The notes beneath the pieces are model-generated. The model made no database searches. It was not told the origin of the DNA and saw only the letters and a list, made by a program, of their open reading frames with translations. Made by a program: the position numbers and the translations under genes. Positions 26,831 through 38,060 of a DNA stretch of 64,000 nucleotides are shown in pieces (positions within the stretch are counted from its first letter, which is position 1; each line of letters starts with the position of its first letter). The stretch lies in contig JADJOJ010000011.1 of the NCBI GenBank assembly GCA_016713825.1, forward strand, positions 405,677 through 469,676, in the 5' to 3' direction. This stretch comes from Candidatus Leptofilum gracile (GTDB taxonomy: Bacteria; Chloroflexota; Anaerolineae; Promineifilales; Promineifilaceae).

Positions 26831-29800
26831 ATGGAACCTATTACACTCATTCTGGCCACCGCAGTCGCTGAAGGTCTGAAGCAGGTTGGCAAACAAATTG
26901 TTGAAAAAGGCATAGTCGATCCCTCGCTGGAACCGGCCACCAACCGGCTCAAGCAGTGGGTTCAGGGCCGCTACGGTAAAAAGGAAACGGCCGTCAAAGA
27001 AGACAAAGCCCTGCTCGGCGCGGTAAAGGCCGCCCTCAAAGAGGCAGGTGCTCCCACCGAAGATGACGATTCCCTGGAAAAATGGGCCAAGCAGCTTAGT
27101 CTGGACAGGCTCCAAGCCAGCAAAAACGATACTTTGCGCCGTCAGCTAGCCCGTGCTGCCCTAACCTTTGTCGATTCACATGCTGCGCCACCCGAAGAGC
27201 TGCTCGTTGCTTTGGGCTGGCCACGTAACCAGAAAAAAGAGCTGGCCCAACTTCTGGCCGCGCTGCACAAGCAACTTTACGCTGTCGAAGCGTGGCAGCC
27301 GCCCCTGGCTTACGCTCGCGCCGCCGCCCAGACCGACCTCTGGGGTCGAATCGAGAACCGCTTACAGACGATGGAAACGATTTTGGTGGCTCACAGCCAG
27401 GGCAAACCGCTGCTCGTGAAGCTCCAGCAGGAAAAGTTTGGTCTGGCTCAGGCCGCCCAGGTGGAGCGTAAATACCGCCAGGAGCTGGTGCAGGATTTAC
27501 GCCTGCACGATTTTCGCGGTATTGTCCAGGTTAAACGAGCCATTCGCCTGCCGCTGGTAGACATCTACCAGGAGTTGGGGCTGCTGAAGCTGCAAGGGGC
27601 CAAAGAGCGGGAGCAGGCTCAGGAACTGATGCTTCAACTGCGTGATGAGGAGCGGCAGCAGCTGGAAGAACGCCGCCTGCAAGAGCGGGTCAGCGACGGC
27701 CTGGCTGCCTCCCAGCGGCTGGCCATTTTGGGCGAACCCGGCGCGGGCAAAACGATCTCGCTCAAATTTATCGCCCTCATGCTGGCGTTGGGTTACGGTA
27801 TTCCCCGGCTGGGGTTGGAAATGCCGTTCATCCCTCTCATGATTCGTCTGGCCGACTATGCCCGCGCTCTGGCGCAAAAGCCCACCCTTTCGCTAGATAA
27901 CTACCTGTTTACCACTATTGCCGAAGCGTACGCTTCACACCCTGATCTGCCCCAATTTTTACGCTGGGCGCTGGAAAAAGGGGGCTGTATGGTGCTGCTA
28001 GACGGGCTAGATGAAGTGGGTAGTGATCCGGTGGCGGGGCAAACGCTAAAAGGGCAGGTGGTCGGCCGGGTGCAGCAGTTTGCCGACCGCTGGTGCAGCG
28101 ACGGCTTCACCAACCGGGTGGTCGTCACCAGCCGCATCGAGGGGTATTGGGACGAGGTGTTGGCGGGCTTTGACCATGTGCAGCTAAGCCCTTTGCAGCC
28201 GCCGGATGAAGTGACCGCATTTGTGCTGCGCTGGTTTACGGCCTACGAGCAGGCGCAGGACAGCCAGATAACGCCAGAACTGGCGGAAGAACGTGCCCAG
28301 GAGCGCACCGAAAGCCTGGTGCCGAAGGTGTTGGCGCACGCCAGCGTGCGCCGTCTGGCCACCAACCCGCTGCTGCTTACCATTTTGGCCCTGATTCATG
28401 AGACGGTGGGTAAACTGCCCAACCGGCGCATTGAGCTGTACGAAATTTGCGCCCAGACGCTGATTGAGTCGTGGCGGCAGGCGCAGACGGGCGTTACCAA
28501 CCAGTGGCTGTCTGATTTGGGCGGTAAACAGATTATTCGCATTATGGCTCCGCTGGCCTACTGGCTGCATGAAAATTATCCCGGCGGCACGGCGACGTTT
28601 GCTGAATGGCAGCGGATGCTGCAAGCGACCTTGACCGAGGCTGGTTTTGAAGCGGAAGCGGCCGAAATTACCCACCGCTTTTTGCACCATGCCCGTTTTG
28701 AGGCCGGGCTGCTGGCCGAGCGGGGGCTGGGGCAGTTTGGCTTTTTCCATTTGACCTTTGAAGAATATTTGGCAGCACGGGAGCTCGCCCGCCAGCCGGT
28801 GGCCCGGCGGCGAGAAATGTTGAAGGCCCACTGGGAAGACCCGCGCTGGCACGAAATTATTTTGCTGGCGGCCGGGCAGCTGGGCATAGTGGACCTGAAA
28901 GATGAAGATGCCGGTGATTTTTTGCAGGATTTGCTGGAGATGGAGCCGCAAGAGCCAGAAAGCCAGGGGCGGCAGGCGGTGCTGGCTGGGCGTGCCCTGG
29001 CCGATATTGGCCCCCGGGCGGTGACCCCTACCTGCAAGCGGTGGATAGTGGACGCCCTAACCCAAACCATGCAGGACGTAAACCCGGACAGCAAACGTCC
29101 TAACCACCCGCCGCAAACGCCGCTGCGCAGCCGCTTTGAGGCGGGCGAGGCGCTGGACGAGCTGGGCTGGCTGCCGGACGATCTCAACGCTTGGGTGCGC
29201 TGCCCCGGCTGCGCCGAAAACGGTGGTGACCTGTTGGTGATGAAATATTTGGTCACCAACGCCCACTTTGCCCACTTTGTAAACGACGACGGCTACCAAA
29301 ACCCCGCATTTTGGGGCGGTGAGCAAAGTGAAGCGTGGCAGTGGCGTTCTACTGGCAGACGAAGAGCTTTTGAGACGGTGCCTGACCAACCGCACTATTG
29401 GCGCGATGCCCGCTTTGGCCAGGAACGGCGTGGCTTTCCGGTGGTGGGGGTTTCCTGGTACGAAGCGCAAGCGTTTGCCGCCTGGCTGTGGCACAATTAC
29501 CAAAAGAGCGGTGATGATGGTCTGTCAGGTAGCTTGCAGGCGCATAAGATAAGCGGCGTGCGCCTGCCGCATGAGGTAGAGTGGGAAAAAGTAGCGGGTG
29601 GCCTGGCCGACGAAGCGCGCTACCCCTGGGATGTACCCACTGGCCCGGCGACAACCGATATGGACCTGATTGTGGCCCGGGCTAATGTAGATGAGGCTGG
29701 TCTGGGAGGGACGACACCGGTAGCGATGTACCCGTTGGGGTTGAGCCAACCGTACCGGCTGGCGGACCTGGCGGGCAACGTGTGGGAATGGATGGAGAAC

Positions 29801-29954
29801 CTGCGCTCAGATTCTGGCTCCCGGGCGCTGCGCGGCGGGGCGTGGAACTACAGTCAACGAAACGCGCGTGGCCGATCGCGTCAACCTCAATCCCGTCTCC
29901 GCGGACTTCTTTATCGGTTTTCGGCTGGTTGCCCCCATCTCTTCTGGCTTCTGA
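26831..29954 (+). CDS. DGR target: NACHT NTPase with variable FGE/C-type-lectin-like domain (2-bp deletion in VR)
   Basis: Start ATG 26831 has an AGGAGG site nine bases upstream. Residues 1-45 are a short hydrophobic/amphipathic segment (EPITLILATAVAEGLKQVGK) like those at the N-termini of other bacterial STAND proteins; 60-290 helical; NACHT at ~295-600 with Walker A GEPGAGKT (302-308, Lys307) and Walker B VLLDGLDE (388-395); helical region to ~800; FGE-sulfatase/C-type-lectin-like domain ~800 to the end (VRLPHEVEWEKVAGG, LAGNVWEWMEN, LRGGAWN). The VR covers the last ~42 codons. After LRGGAWNYSQRNA two bases are missing relative to the template repeat; restoring them gives VADRVNLNPVSADFFIGFRL and a TGA at 29952-29954, total ~1041 residues. 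As written, the frame instead runs on to 30130 with unrelated residues. Likely role: intracellular sensor whose ligand-binding surface is diversified. Confidence 0.92.
29816..29942 (+). repeat. DGR variable repeat (VR)
   Basis: 127 bases at the 3' end of the NACHT gene, aligned to the 129-base template at 31626. The first 33 bases are identical; then 16 substitutions occur and every one is at a template adenine (A to T, G or C). The difference in length is one 2-base gap in a GCGCG run. The 3' part (ATCGGTTTTCGGCTGGTTGCCC) is near-identical and likely holds the mutagenic-homing start. Confidence 0.97.
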
Positions 29955-30028
29955 TTTCTGTTTTTTCTGGTTTCTGGATGGGGGGTCTGGGGGGCTTGCC
30001 CCCCAGCCGCATACAAAAGGAGGTGTCT

Positions 30029-30130
30029 TTGAAAACGTATAAAAACCTGTATCCAGCAGTCTGCGCTGGCTGTGGCCGGTGTCTGCGCATTTTGCGCAAC
30101 CGTGCCACCTTGGGGGCAGGTGGTAAATGA
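30029..30130 (+). CDS. 33-codon ORF, decayed duplicate of the RT start
   Basis: A TTG start behind an AAAGGAGGTG ribosome-binding site encodes MKTYKNLYPAVCAGCGRCLR and 13 more residues. The first eight residues match the first eight of the reverse transcriptase 98 bases downstream, and DNA identity is about 75% over the first 36 bases. Its TGA stop overlaps the RT ATG (ATGA), so it could couple RT translation to this strong site. A CCACCT/AGGTGG hairpin (30105-30123) covers the RT ribosome-binding region. It may be a partial duplication used as a leader ORF, or just a remnant. Confidence 0.5.
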   Translation: MKTYKNLYPAVCAGCGRCLRILRNRATLGAGGK

Positions 30131-31179
30131 AAACATATAAAAACTTGTATGCCAAAGTTTGGGAATGGCAAAATCTATATCTGGCCTACAGCAAAGCCCG
30201 CCGGGGCAAGCGCAGCCGCCATCCCGTAGCTGCCTTTGAATACGATCAAGAAGAAAACCTGATCCGCCTGCAAAAAGAGCTGCAAGCGCAAACCTACCAG
30301 CCTGGTGCGTACCACTCCTTTTACATTCACGAACCCAAGCGTCGGCTCATTTCCGCCGCGCCCTTCCGGGATCGGGTGGTGCATCACGCCCTGTGTAACA
30401 TCATTGAGCCAATTTTTGAGCGCAGCTTTGTGTTTGATTCTTACGCTAACCGGCAGGGCAAAGGCAGCCACAAAGCGATCGACCGCGCACAGCAGTATGC
30501 CCGGAACTACAAATATGTACTGCAGCTGGATGTTCGCCAATTTTTCCCCAGCATCGACCACCAAATCCTGCGCCAGATTCTGCAGCGCAAGTTGGCTGAC
30601 TCTCAACTGCTTGGCCTGATCGACCTCATTCTTGACAGCGGCGTGGGTGTTTTGGCCGAACAATACCAAATGCACTATTTCCCCGGCGATGATTTGTTTG
30701 CCGTCACGCGTCCACGCGGGCTGCCCATTGGCAACCTCACCAGCCAGTTTTGGGCTAACTGCTACCTCAATCCGCTCGATCACTTTGTTAAACGGGACCT
30801 GAAATGCACCGCCTATGTGCGTTACGTGGATGACCTGCTGCTGTTTGCCGAGGAAAAAGAAACTTTGTGGCAGTGGCAGCAAGCCGTCATCAAAAAAATG
30901 GCAGAACTCCGCCTGACCATTCACCCCGGTGCCCACCCCAGACCTGTTACCGAAGGGTTCCCATTTTTAGGCTTTACCGTGTACCCCACCCATCGCCGCC
31001 TCAAGCGGCGAAAGGGCATCTACTTTCAGCGCAAGCTCAAAAAACAGCTGTCCCTTTATCGCGCTGGCGAAATAGAGGCAAAAAAGCTCAATGCTTCGAT
31101 CCAGGGCTGGATTAACCACGTTCGTTACGGGGATACCTGGGGGCTGCGGCGAGCTGTCTTAAAGCATGTTGTGTTGTAA
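30127..31179 (+). CDS. DGR reverse transcriptase
   Basis: 350 residues. Typical DGR-RT N-terminus (KTYKNLYAKVWEWQNLYLAYSKARRGKRS), catalytic Asp135 in LQLDVRQFFPSID, the DGR-diagnostic LPIGNLTSQ motif at 199-207 (where retroviral and group II RTs have a different, less diverged sequence) and YVDD at 233-236. The C-terminal thumb has FLGFTVYPTHRRLKRRKGIYFQRKLKKQL. With Avd it copies the template-repeat RNA with adenine-directed errors and the cDNA replaces the VR. All catalytic residues are present and there is no frameshift, so the enzyme looks functional. Followed by two stem-loops, then avd. Confidence 0.97.
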   Translation: MKTYKNLYAKVWEWQNLYLAYSKARRGKRSRHPVAAFEYDQEENLIRLQKELQAQTYQPGAYHSFYIHEPKRRLISAAPFRDRVVHHALCNIIEPIFERSFVFDSYANRQGKGSHKAIDRAQQYARNYKYVLQLDVRQFFPSIDHQILRQILQRKLADSQLLGLIDLILDSGVGVLAEQYQMHYFPGDDLFAVTRPRGLPIGNLTSQFWANCYLNPLDHFVKRDLKCTAYVRYVDDLLLFAEEKETLWQWQQAVIKKMAELRLTIHPGAHPRPVTEGFPFLGFTVYPTHRRLKRRKGIYFQRKLKKQLSLYRAGEIEAKKLNASIQGWINHVRYGDTWGLRRAVLKHVVL

Positions 31180-31188
31180 GAATTCGTA

Positions 31189-31228
31189 GCCCGATTTTGT
31201 AAATCGGGCGGCGATTTGCAAAATCGCC
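31189..31228. repeat. twin stem-loops between RT and avd
   Basis: Two adjacent hairpins: GCCCGATTT/AAATCGGGC (31189-31209, loop TGT) and GGCGATTT/AAATCGCC (31210-31228, loop GCA). The arms of the two hairpins also resemble each other, so a cruciform or alternative pairing is possible. There is no T-run, so termination is unlikely. The framing GTAG...CTAC resembles the hairpin at 4891. Confidence 0.7.
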
Positions 31229-31255
31229 CTACATTTTGCGGATGGCGGAGGAAAA

Positions 31256-31600
31256 GTGAAGCAGTCACCTATTTTTAGCAAAACATACGATTTATTGACC
31301 TGGTTGATTCCCACCACAACCAAATTTCCGCGTGAGCAGCGGTTTGTGCTGGCCAGGGCTGTGCAGGAAACAGCCCTCAAATTTCAGGAACGCTTAATTG
31401 AGGCAGGCATGAACAAAGGGGCAGACCAGGAAAGCGCTCTGCAGCAGGCAGATATCGATCTGACCAAGCTGCGTTTTTATCTTCGTTTATGCCAGGATTT
31501 AGGTTTTTTGAAGCCCAATCAGTACCGTTTTGTGGCCGAACGGGTGGCCGAAATTGGCAGGCTTTTGGGCGGTTGGCAAAAATCCCTCCTCGCGAAATGA
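31256..31600 (+). CDS. avd: Avd-type DGR accessory protein
   Basis: 114 residues from a GTG with a GGAGG site. Composition and pattern of a four-helix bundle: SKTYDLLTWLIPTTTKFPREQRFVLARAVQETALKFQERLIEA, then ADIDLTKLRFYLRLCQDLGFL and FVAERVAEIGRLLGGWQKS. The KFPR-QRFVL and EIGRLLGGW elements are characteristic of DGR accessory variability determinants. Avd forms a basic pentamer that binds RT and template RNA. It is basic at the C-terminus here. It lies between RT and TR, a common DGR order. Confidence 0.92.
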   Translation: MKQSPIFSKTYDLLTWLIPTTTKFPREQRFVLARAVQETALKFQERLIEAGMNKGADQESALQQADIDLTKLRFYLRLCQDLGFLKPNQYRFVAERVAEIGRLLGGWQKSLLAK

Positions 31601-31625
31601 TTGTGAATTTGGGGATAGGTTAATA

Positions 31626-31754
31626 GGCTCCCGGGCGCTGCGCGGCGGGGCGTGGAACAACAATCAACGAAACGCACGCGTGGCCGATCGCAACAACAAC
31701 AATCCCGACAACGCGAACAACAATATCGGTTTTCGGCTGGTTGCCCACATCTCT
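31626..31754 (+). ncRNA. DGR template repeat (TR)
   Basis: 129 bases starting 25 bases after the avd stop. If translated in the VR frame it reads LRGGAWNNNQRNARVADRNNNNPDNANNNIGFRLV: AAC/AAT codons fill the positions that are diversified in the VR, so adenine mutagenesis can reach many residues but no stop. The sequence is intact and therefore encodes the unbroken version of the target C-terminus. It is transcribed as the template RNA with flanking sequence in known DGRs. Confidence 0.96.
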
Positions 31755-32230
31755 GGTTGCTCCCACCGGCAATGTCATGGATCACTAAGATGCTGACCGA
31801 GGTGCGTACGAATGCGCAAGCATTCATTAAGAGATGGCGTAATCTATTCCTGGCTGACCAAGTGCAGGCGAATATTGAAACGATCAATCCCCTGTGGTAG
31901 CTTGCTCCTGTACGGACTTTTGTAAAGCCTGGGATTGCTCAACAAATTATGCCCCAAAAAATCTGTAGCCTCTTTCCAATAGGTCAAAATGGCTGAAAAT
32001 ACCCCCCCGAATTCGGCCAAAATTTTCGCGTCCATTTGCCAAAACTCTGCTAGACTAGATTCGTTTTGCCTGAATTCGGCAAAAAATTTGGCAGCAGCAC
32101 CAAAATATTTGTCAGACCTTTTAAGTGTTTGACGCAGCTGCGCTGCAAGCGCAAAAGACAATCAGCAATCAAAAGAGTTTAATCTGCGTTTATCAGCGTT
32201 AATCTGCGCCCTATTTTTTGAGGAGATGCG
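31755..32230. other. gene-free stretch after the DGR
   Basis: 476 bases. The first part would be the 3' flank of the template RNA. Near 32000-32100 the words TGAATTCGGC, TTTTGCC and TTGGCA recur in both orientations (imperfect hairpins). At 32180-32212 there is a word repeat (AATCTGCG, TTATCAGCG, TTAATCTGCG). No convincing gene; a minus-strand 105-codon frame only translates the repeats. The carA promoter must be here but I cannot place it. Confidence 0.5.
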
Positions 32231-33391
32231 ATGCAACAAAAGCTTGTCCCTGCTTTACTCGCGTTAGAAGATGGCACCCTCTGGCCCGGTTTTGGCTTTG
32301 GCGCGATTGGCCAAACCAGCGGCGAAATCGTCTTCAACACCAGCCTCACCGGCTACCAGGAAATCCTCACCGACCCCTCCTACCACGCCCAGCTCATCAC
32401 CATGACCCTGCCCCACATCGGCAACGTTGGCACCACCCCGGAAGACGACGAAAGCAATCGCGTTTGGGCCGCCGGGCTGATCATTCGCCAGCTTAGCCCC
32501 ATCGTCAGCAACTGGCGCGCCCGCCAGCCGCTGCCCGATTACCTGGCCGAGCGCGGCATCGTGGCCATTACCGACGTGAACACCCGCGCCCTGGTGCGCT
32601 ACATCCGCACCCACGGGGCGATGCGCGCCGCCATCTCCAGCACCACCACTGACTCCGCAGAAGTTTTGGCCCTGGCCCGCGCCGCCCGCGACATGAACGG
32701 CCTGGACCTGGCCCGCGAAGTAAGCTGTGCCGAGCCGTACCATTGGGCTGAGGCGCAGGATTGGTGGCAGCCGGGAAGCGGTGATCAGTCATCGGTAATC
32801 GGTAAACAGTTAGCGGTGGGCGGTGGGCGGTTTCATGTGGTGGCGTATGATTTTGGGATTAAGCGCAACATTTTGCGGCTGCTGGCGGCGCAGGGCTGCC
32901 GGGTGACGGTGGTGCCTGCCACCTTTTCGGCCGCAGAGGTGATGGCGCTCAACCCGGACGGCATTTTCCTCTCCAACGGCCCCGGTGACCCGGCGGCGTG
33001 TACCTACGCCATCGCGGCCGTGCGGGAGCTATTGGGCGAGAAACCCATCTTTGGCATCTGCCTGGGGCACCAAATTTTGGGGCTGGCGTTGGGCGCGGAG
33101 ACGTACAAGCTCAAGTTTGGCCATCGCGGCGGCAATCAGCCGGTACAGGTGACGGCCACCAACGAAGTGCAGATTTCCAGCCACAACCACGGCTTTGCCG
33201 TCGATGCCAGCACCTTGCCCGATAACGTCACCGTTTCCCACCTCAACCTCAACGACAACTGCTGCGAAGGGCTCGTCGCCCCGGAGCACAAAGCATACTC
33301 GGTGCAGTACCACCCGGAAAGCTCGCCCGGCCCCCACGATTCCGACGAACTTTTTGCCCGGTTTATTGAGCTTATGCAGGCAGACATGTAG
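32231..33391 (+). CDS. carA: carbamoyl-phosphate synthase small subunit
   Basis: 386 residues from an ATG behind GAGGAGATG. N-terminal domain with FNTSLTGYQEILTDPSYHAQLITMT. The C-terminal class I glutamine amidotransferase has the nucleophile Cys in FGICLGHQILGLALG and the His/Glu of SVQYHPESSPGPHDS. It supplies ammonia to CarB. Between the two domains, at 32780-32834, seven 7-base words (GGTGATC to GGTGGGC) are translated in frame as SGDQSSVIGKQLAVGGGRF; this linker is not part of the family consensus and looks like a repeat insertion. The operon continues with carB. Confidence 0.94.
   Translation: MQQKLVPALLALEDGTLWPGFGFGAIGQTSGEIVFNTSLTGYQEILTDPSYHAQLITMTLPHIGNVGTTPEDDESNRVWAAGLIIRQLSPIVSNWRARQPLPDYLAERGIVAITDVNTRALVRYIRTHGAMRAAISSTTTDSAEVLALARAARDMNGLDLAREVSCAEPYHWAEAQDWWQPGSGDQSSVIGKQLAVGGGRFHVVAYDFGIKRNILRLLAAQGCRVTVVPATFSAAEVMALNPDGIFLSNGPGDPAACTYAIAAVRELLGEKPIFGICLGHQILGLALGAETYKLKFGHRGGNQPVQVTATNEVQISSHNHGFAVDASTLPDNVTVSHLNLNDNCCEGLVAPEHKAYSVQYHPESSPGPHDSDELFARFIELMQADM
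32780..32834 (+). repeat. in-frame heptad array inside carA
   Basis: Seven consecutive 7-base words in register: GGTGATC, AGTCATC, GGTAATC, GGTAAAC, AGTTAGC, GGTGGGC, GGTGGGC, then GGTTTC. Same words as the intergenic hairpins. It sits in the interdomain linker, where insertion is tolerated. Confidence 0.8.
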
Positions 33392-33467
33392 GAGATTCGG
33401 GATTGGAGATTGGAGATTGTGTTTTCTTCTAATCTCCAATCTCCACTTACCAATCTCCAAATTTAGG
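33391..33467. repeat. heptad-word hairpin (GGAGATT type) between carA and carB
   Basis: Tandem GGGATT/GGAGATT words, a T-rich turn, then AATCTCC/AATCTCC and a last CAATCTCC. It overlaps the carA TAG stop by one base and ends just before the carB ribosome-binding site, so carB translation may be affected by folding. Confidence 0.8.
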
Positions 33468-33474
33468 AGAAACT

Positions 33475-36729
<3,255 letters not shown>

Positions 36730-37340
36730 ACGACGACCATGCTAAAGATGTCTGACTCGGTGATGATGCCCGCCAGTTTGCCCGCTTTGTCTACCACGGG
36801 AATGCCGCTGACGCGGTGCTCCAGCATGGTGCGGGCCGCATCGCCGATGGTGGCATCTGGATGGATGGTCATGGGCTTGGGGGTCATAATTTTTTCGACG
36901 GTGAGACTGGAAAGCAGGTAGTTGAGCTCCCAAATGCTTAGCGACGTAGCCGGGGAAGGTTGTGCCCCACGTACATCCCCCAGCGTCACGATGCCGACCA
37001 GGTTGTTATGGTCATCCACAACTGGTAAGCGGCGGATTTCTTCATCCATCATAATTTGATGGGCTTCAGGCAGCGTTGTTTGGGGCTTTACGGTGATCAC
37101 ATCCTGGGTCATCCAGTTGCGTACCAACTCTTTTTTCATGGGAAATACTCCTCAAACGGTGTACCGTTGGTTAGGGTCTTAGCTACTGTGGAGAACAGCT
37201 TCATCTAGCATAGTACAATTCCCAGACAAACCACCGCAGTAACAAAAGTCACCGGTTCTGAATGACAACTGCAACGGCCGTATTCAATCACTATTTGCTG
37301 TTGTTTTGCTGAATTTTGGGGAAACCTGCCTAAAAGGAGA

Positions 37341-37365
37341 GACGCCGTGCGGGGAGCACGGCGTC
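37341..37365. terminator. strong hairpin downstream of the CBS gene promoter side
   Basis: GACGCCGTGC/GCACGGCGTC with a 5-base loop, a perfect 10-bp stem. Tail is not T-rich on either side within 8 bases, so it may be an RNA-stability or protein-binding hairpin instead. Confidence 0.5.
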
Positions 37366-37453
37366 TGGAGCAGAATAAGCTTTAATTAAGCGTGAAGAAG
37401 TTAATTCATACATTAGAGGCAATTTCTTACGAAACATCTGACAGTGAAAAAAA

Positions 37454-37535
37454 GCAGCGCCGCAAAAAAAGAAGCTGTATCCTGAGCATCAGACAACCTT
37501 GGGAGAGGAGGTTGTGCGGCGCTGCCTTATTTTTA
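37454..37535 (+). ncRNA. branched hairpin with T-rich tail, possible small RNA end or terminator
   Basis: An outer 11-bp stem (GCAGCGCCGCA/TGCGGCGCTGC, 37454-37464 and 37515-37525) encloses an inner stem (ACAACCT/AGGTTGT). It is followed by CTTATTTTTAAAATT on the plus strand. It lies in the gene-free stretch 37140-37808, which also holds hairpins at 37341 and 37595. No gene upstream on the plus strand uses it as an obvious terminator, so it may end an independent small transcript. Confidence 0.45.
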
Positions 37536-37594
37536 AAATTATAGGTTGTATCACTTACAACATGGGTTAAGTCTGTGGGCTGGGGAAACAAAAC

Positions 37595-37614
37595 AGCGCC
37601 TCAATTGAGGCGCT
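37595..37614. terminator. perfect palindromic terminator
   Basis: AGCGCCTCAATTGAGGCGCT is a 20-base perfect palindrome with AAACA before and ATTTTG after, so it could act in either direction. Confidence 0.6.
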
Positions 37615-37808
37615 ATTTTGAAAAGGAGAAAATCAAGAAAGGTTTGGGGAATCGTTTTATAGTTGAAACATAACCAATTTTGCTTACGTAAAGCATTACA
37701 ATATCAATTAATTTGCAAACGAATCCGCCGGGAAAATTCAGGCAAAGCGTAAAAAATTAAACGGTGCGTTTTTCCGGAGGAGCCGAAAATGATAAAGGAG
37801 AGTTTAGA

Positions 37809-38060
37809 ATGGGTATTTTATCGTGGGTTATTTTTGGGGCGTTGGCTGGTGGTGTGGCTGGCATGGTTGCAGGCAGCAAGCGGTCTGGTTGCTTTTACAA
37901 CATCATCATTGGTGTGGTGGGGGCGTTTGTAGGCGGCCTGATTATGCAATTCATCACGGGTGAACCGTTTAACTTTGGTTTTGATTGGCGCAGTTTCCTG
38001 GTGGCTGTGGTTGGCGCGATTATTTTGCTCGTGATTACGGGGGCTACAAAGCGGAAGTAG
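37809..38060 (+). CDS. GlsB/YeaQ/YmgE-family membrane protein
   Basis: 83 residues from the ATG at 37809, with AAAGGAG upstream. Three hydrophobic segments and the glycine-zipper pattern of the transglycosylase-associated/YeaQ family (GALAGGVAGMVAG, NIIIGVVGAFVGGLIM, FLVAVVGAIILLVITGATKRK). These small inner-membrane proteins are often stress-induced; the molecular role is unknown. Its end overlaps the convergent DUF2062 gene by 17 bases. Confidence 0.88.
   Translation: MGILSWVIFGALAGGVAGMVAGSKRSGCFYNIIIGVVGAFVGGLIMQFITGEPFNFGFDWRSFLVAVVGAIILLVITGATKRK

Noticed and set aside
29955..30130. The last ~58 codons of the long open frame after the VR as part of the sensor protein
   Set aside because: The frame is reached only through the 2-base loss in the VR; the template repeat shows the real frame ending at 29954, and the extra residues are Pro/Gly/Trp-rich and partly translate the RT leader ORF.
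31530..31796. An 88-codon plus-strand ORF over the template repeat as a gene
   Set aside because: It has no start signal and simply translates the TR in the VR frame; the TR functions as RNA.
31844..32161. Minus-strand 105-codon ORF after the DGR
   Set aside because: Built from repeated AAATTTGCC-like words, no ribosome-binding site, no protein-like domain.
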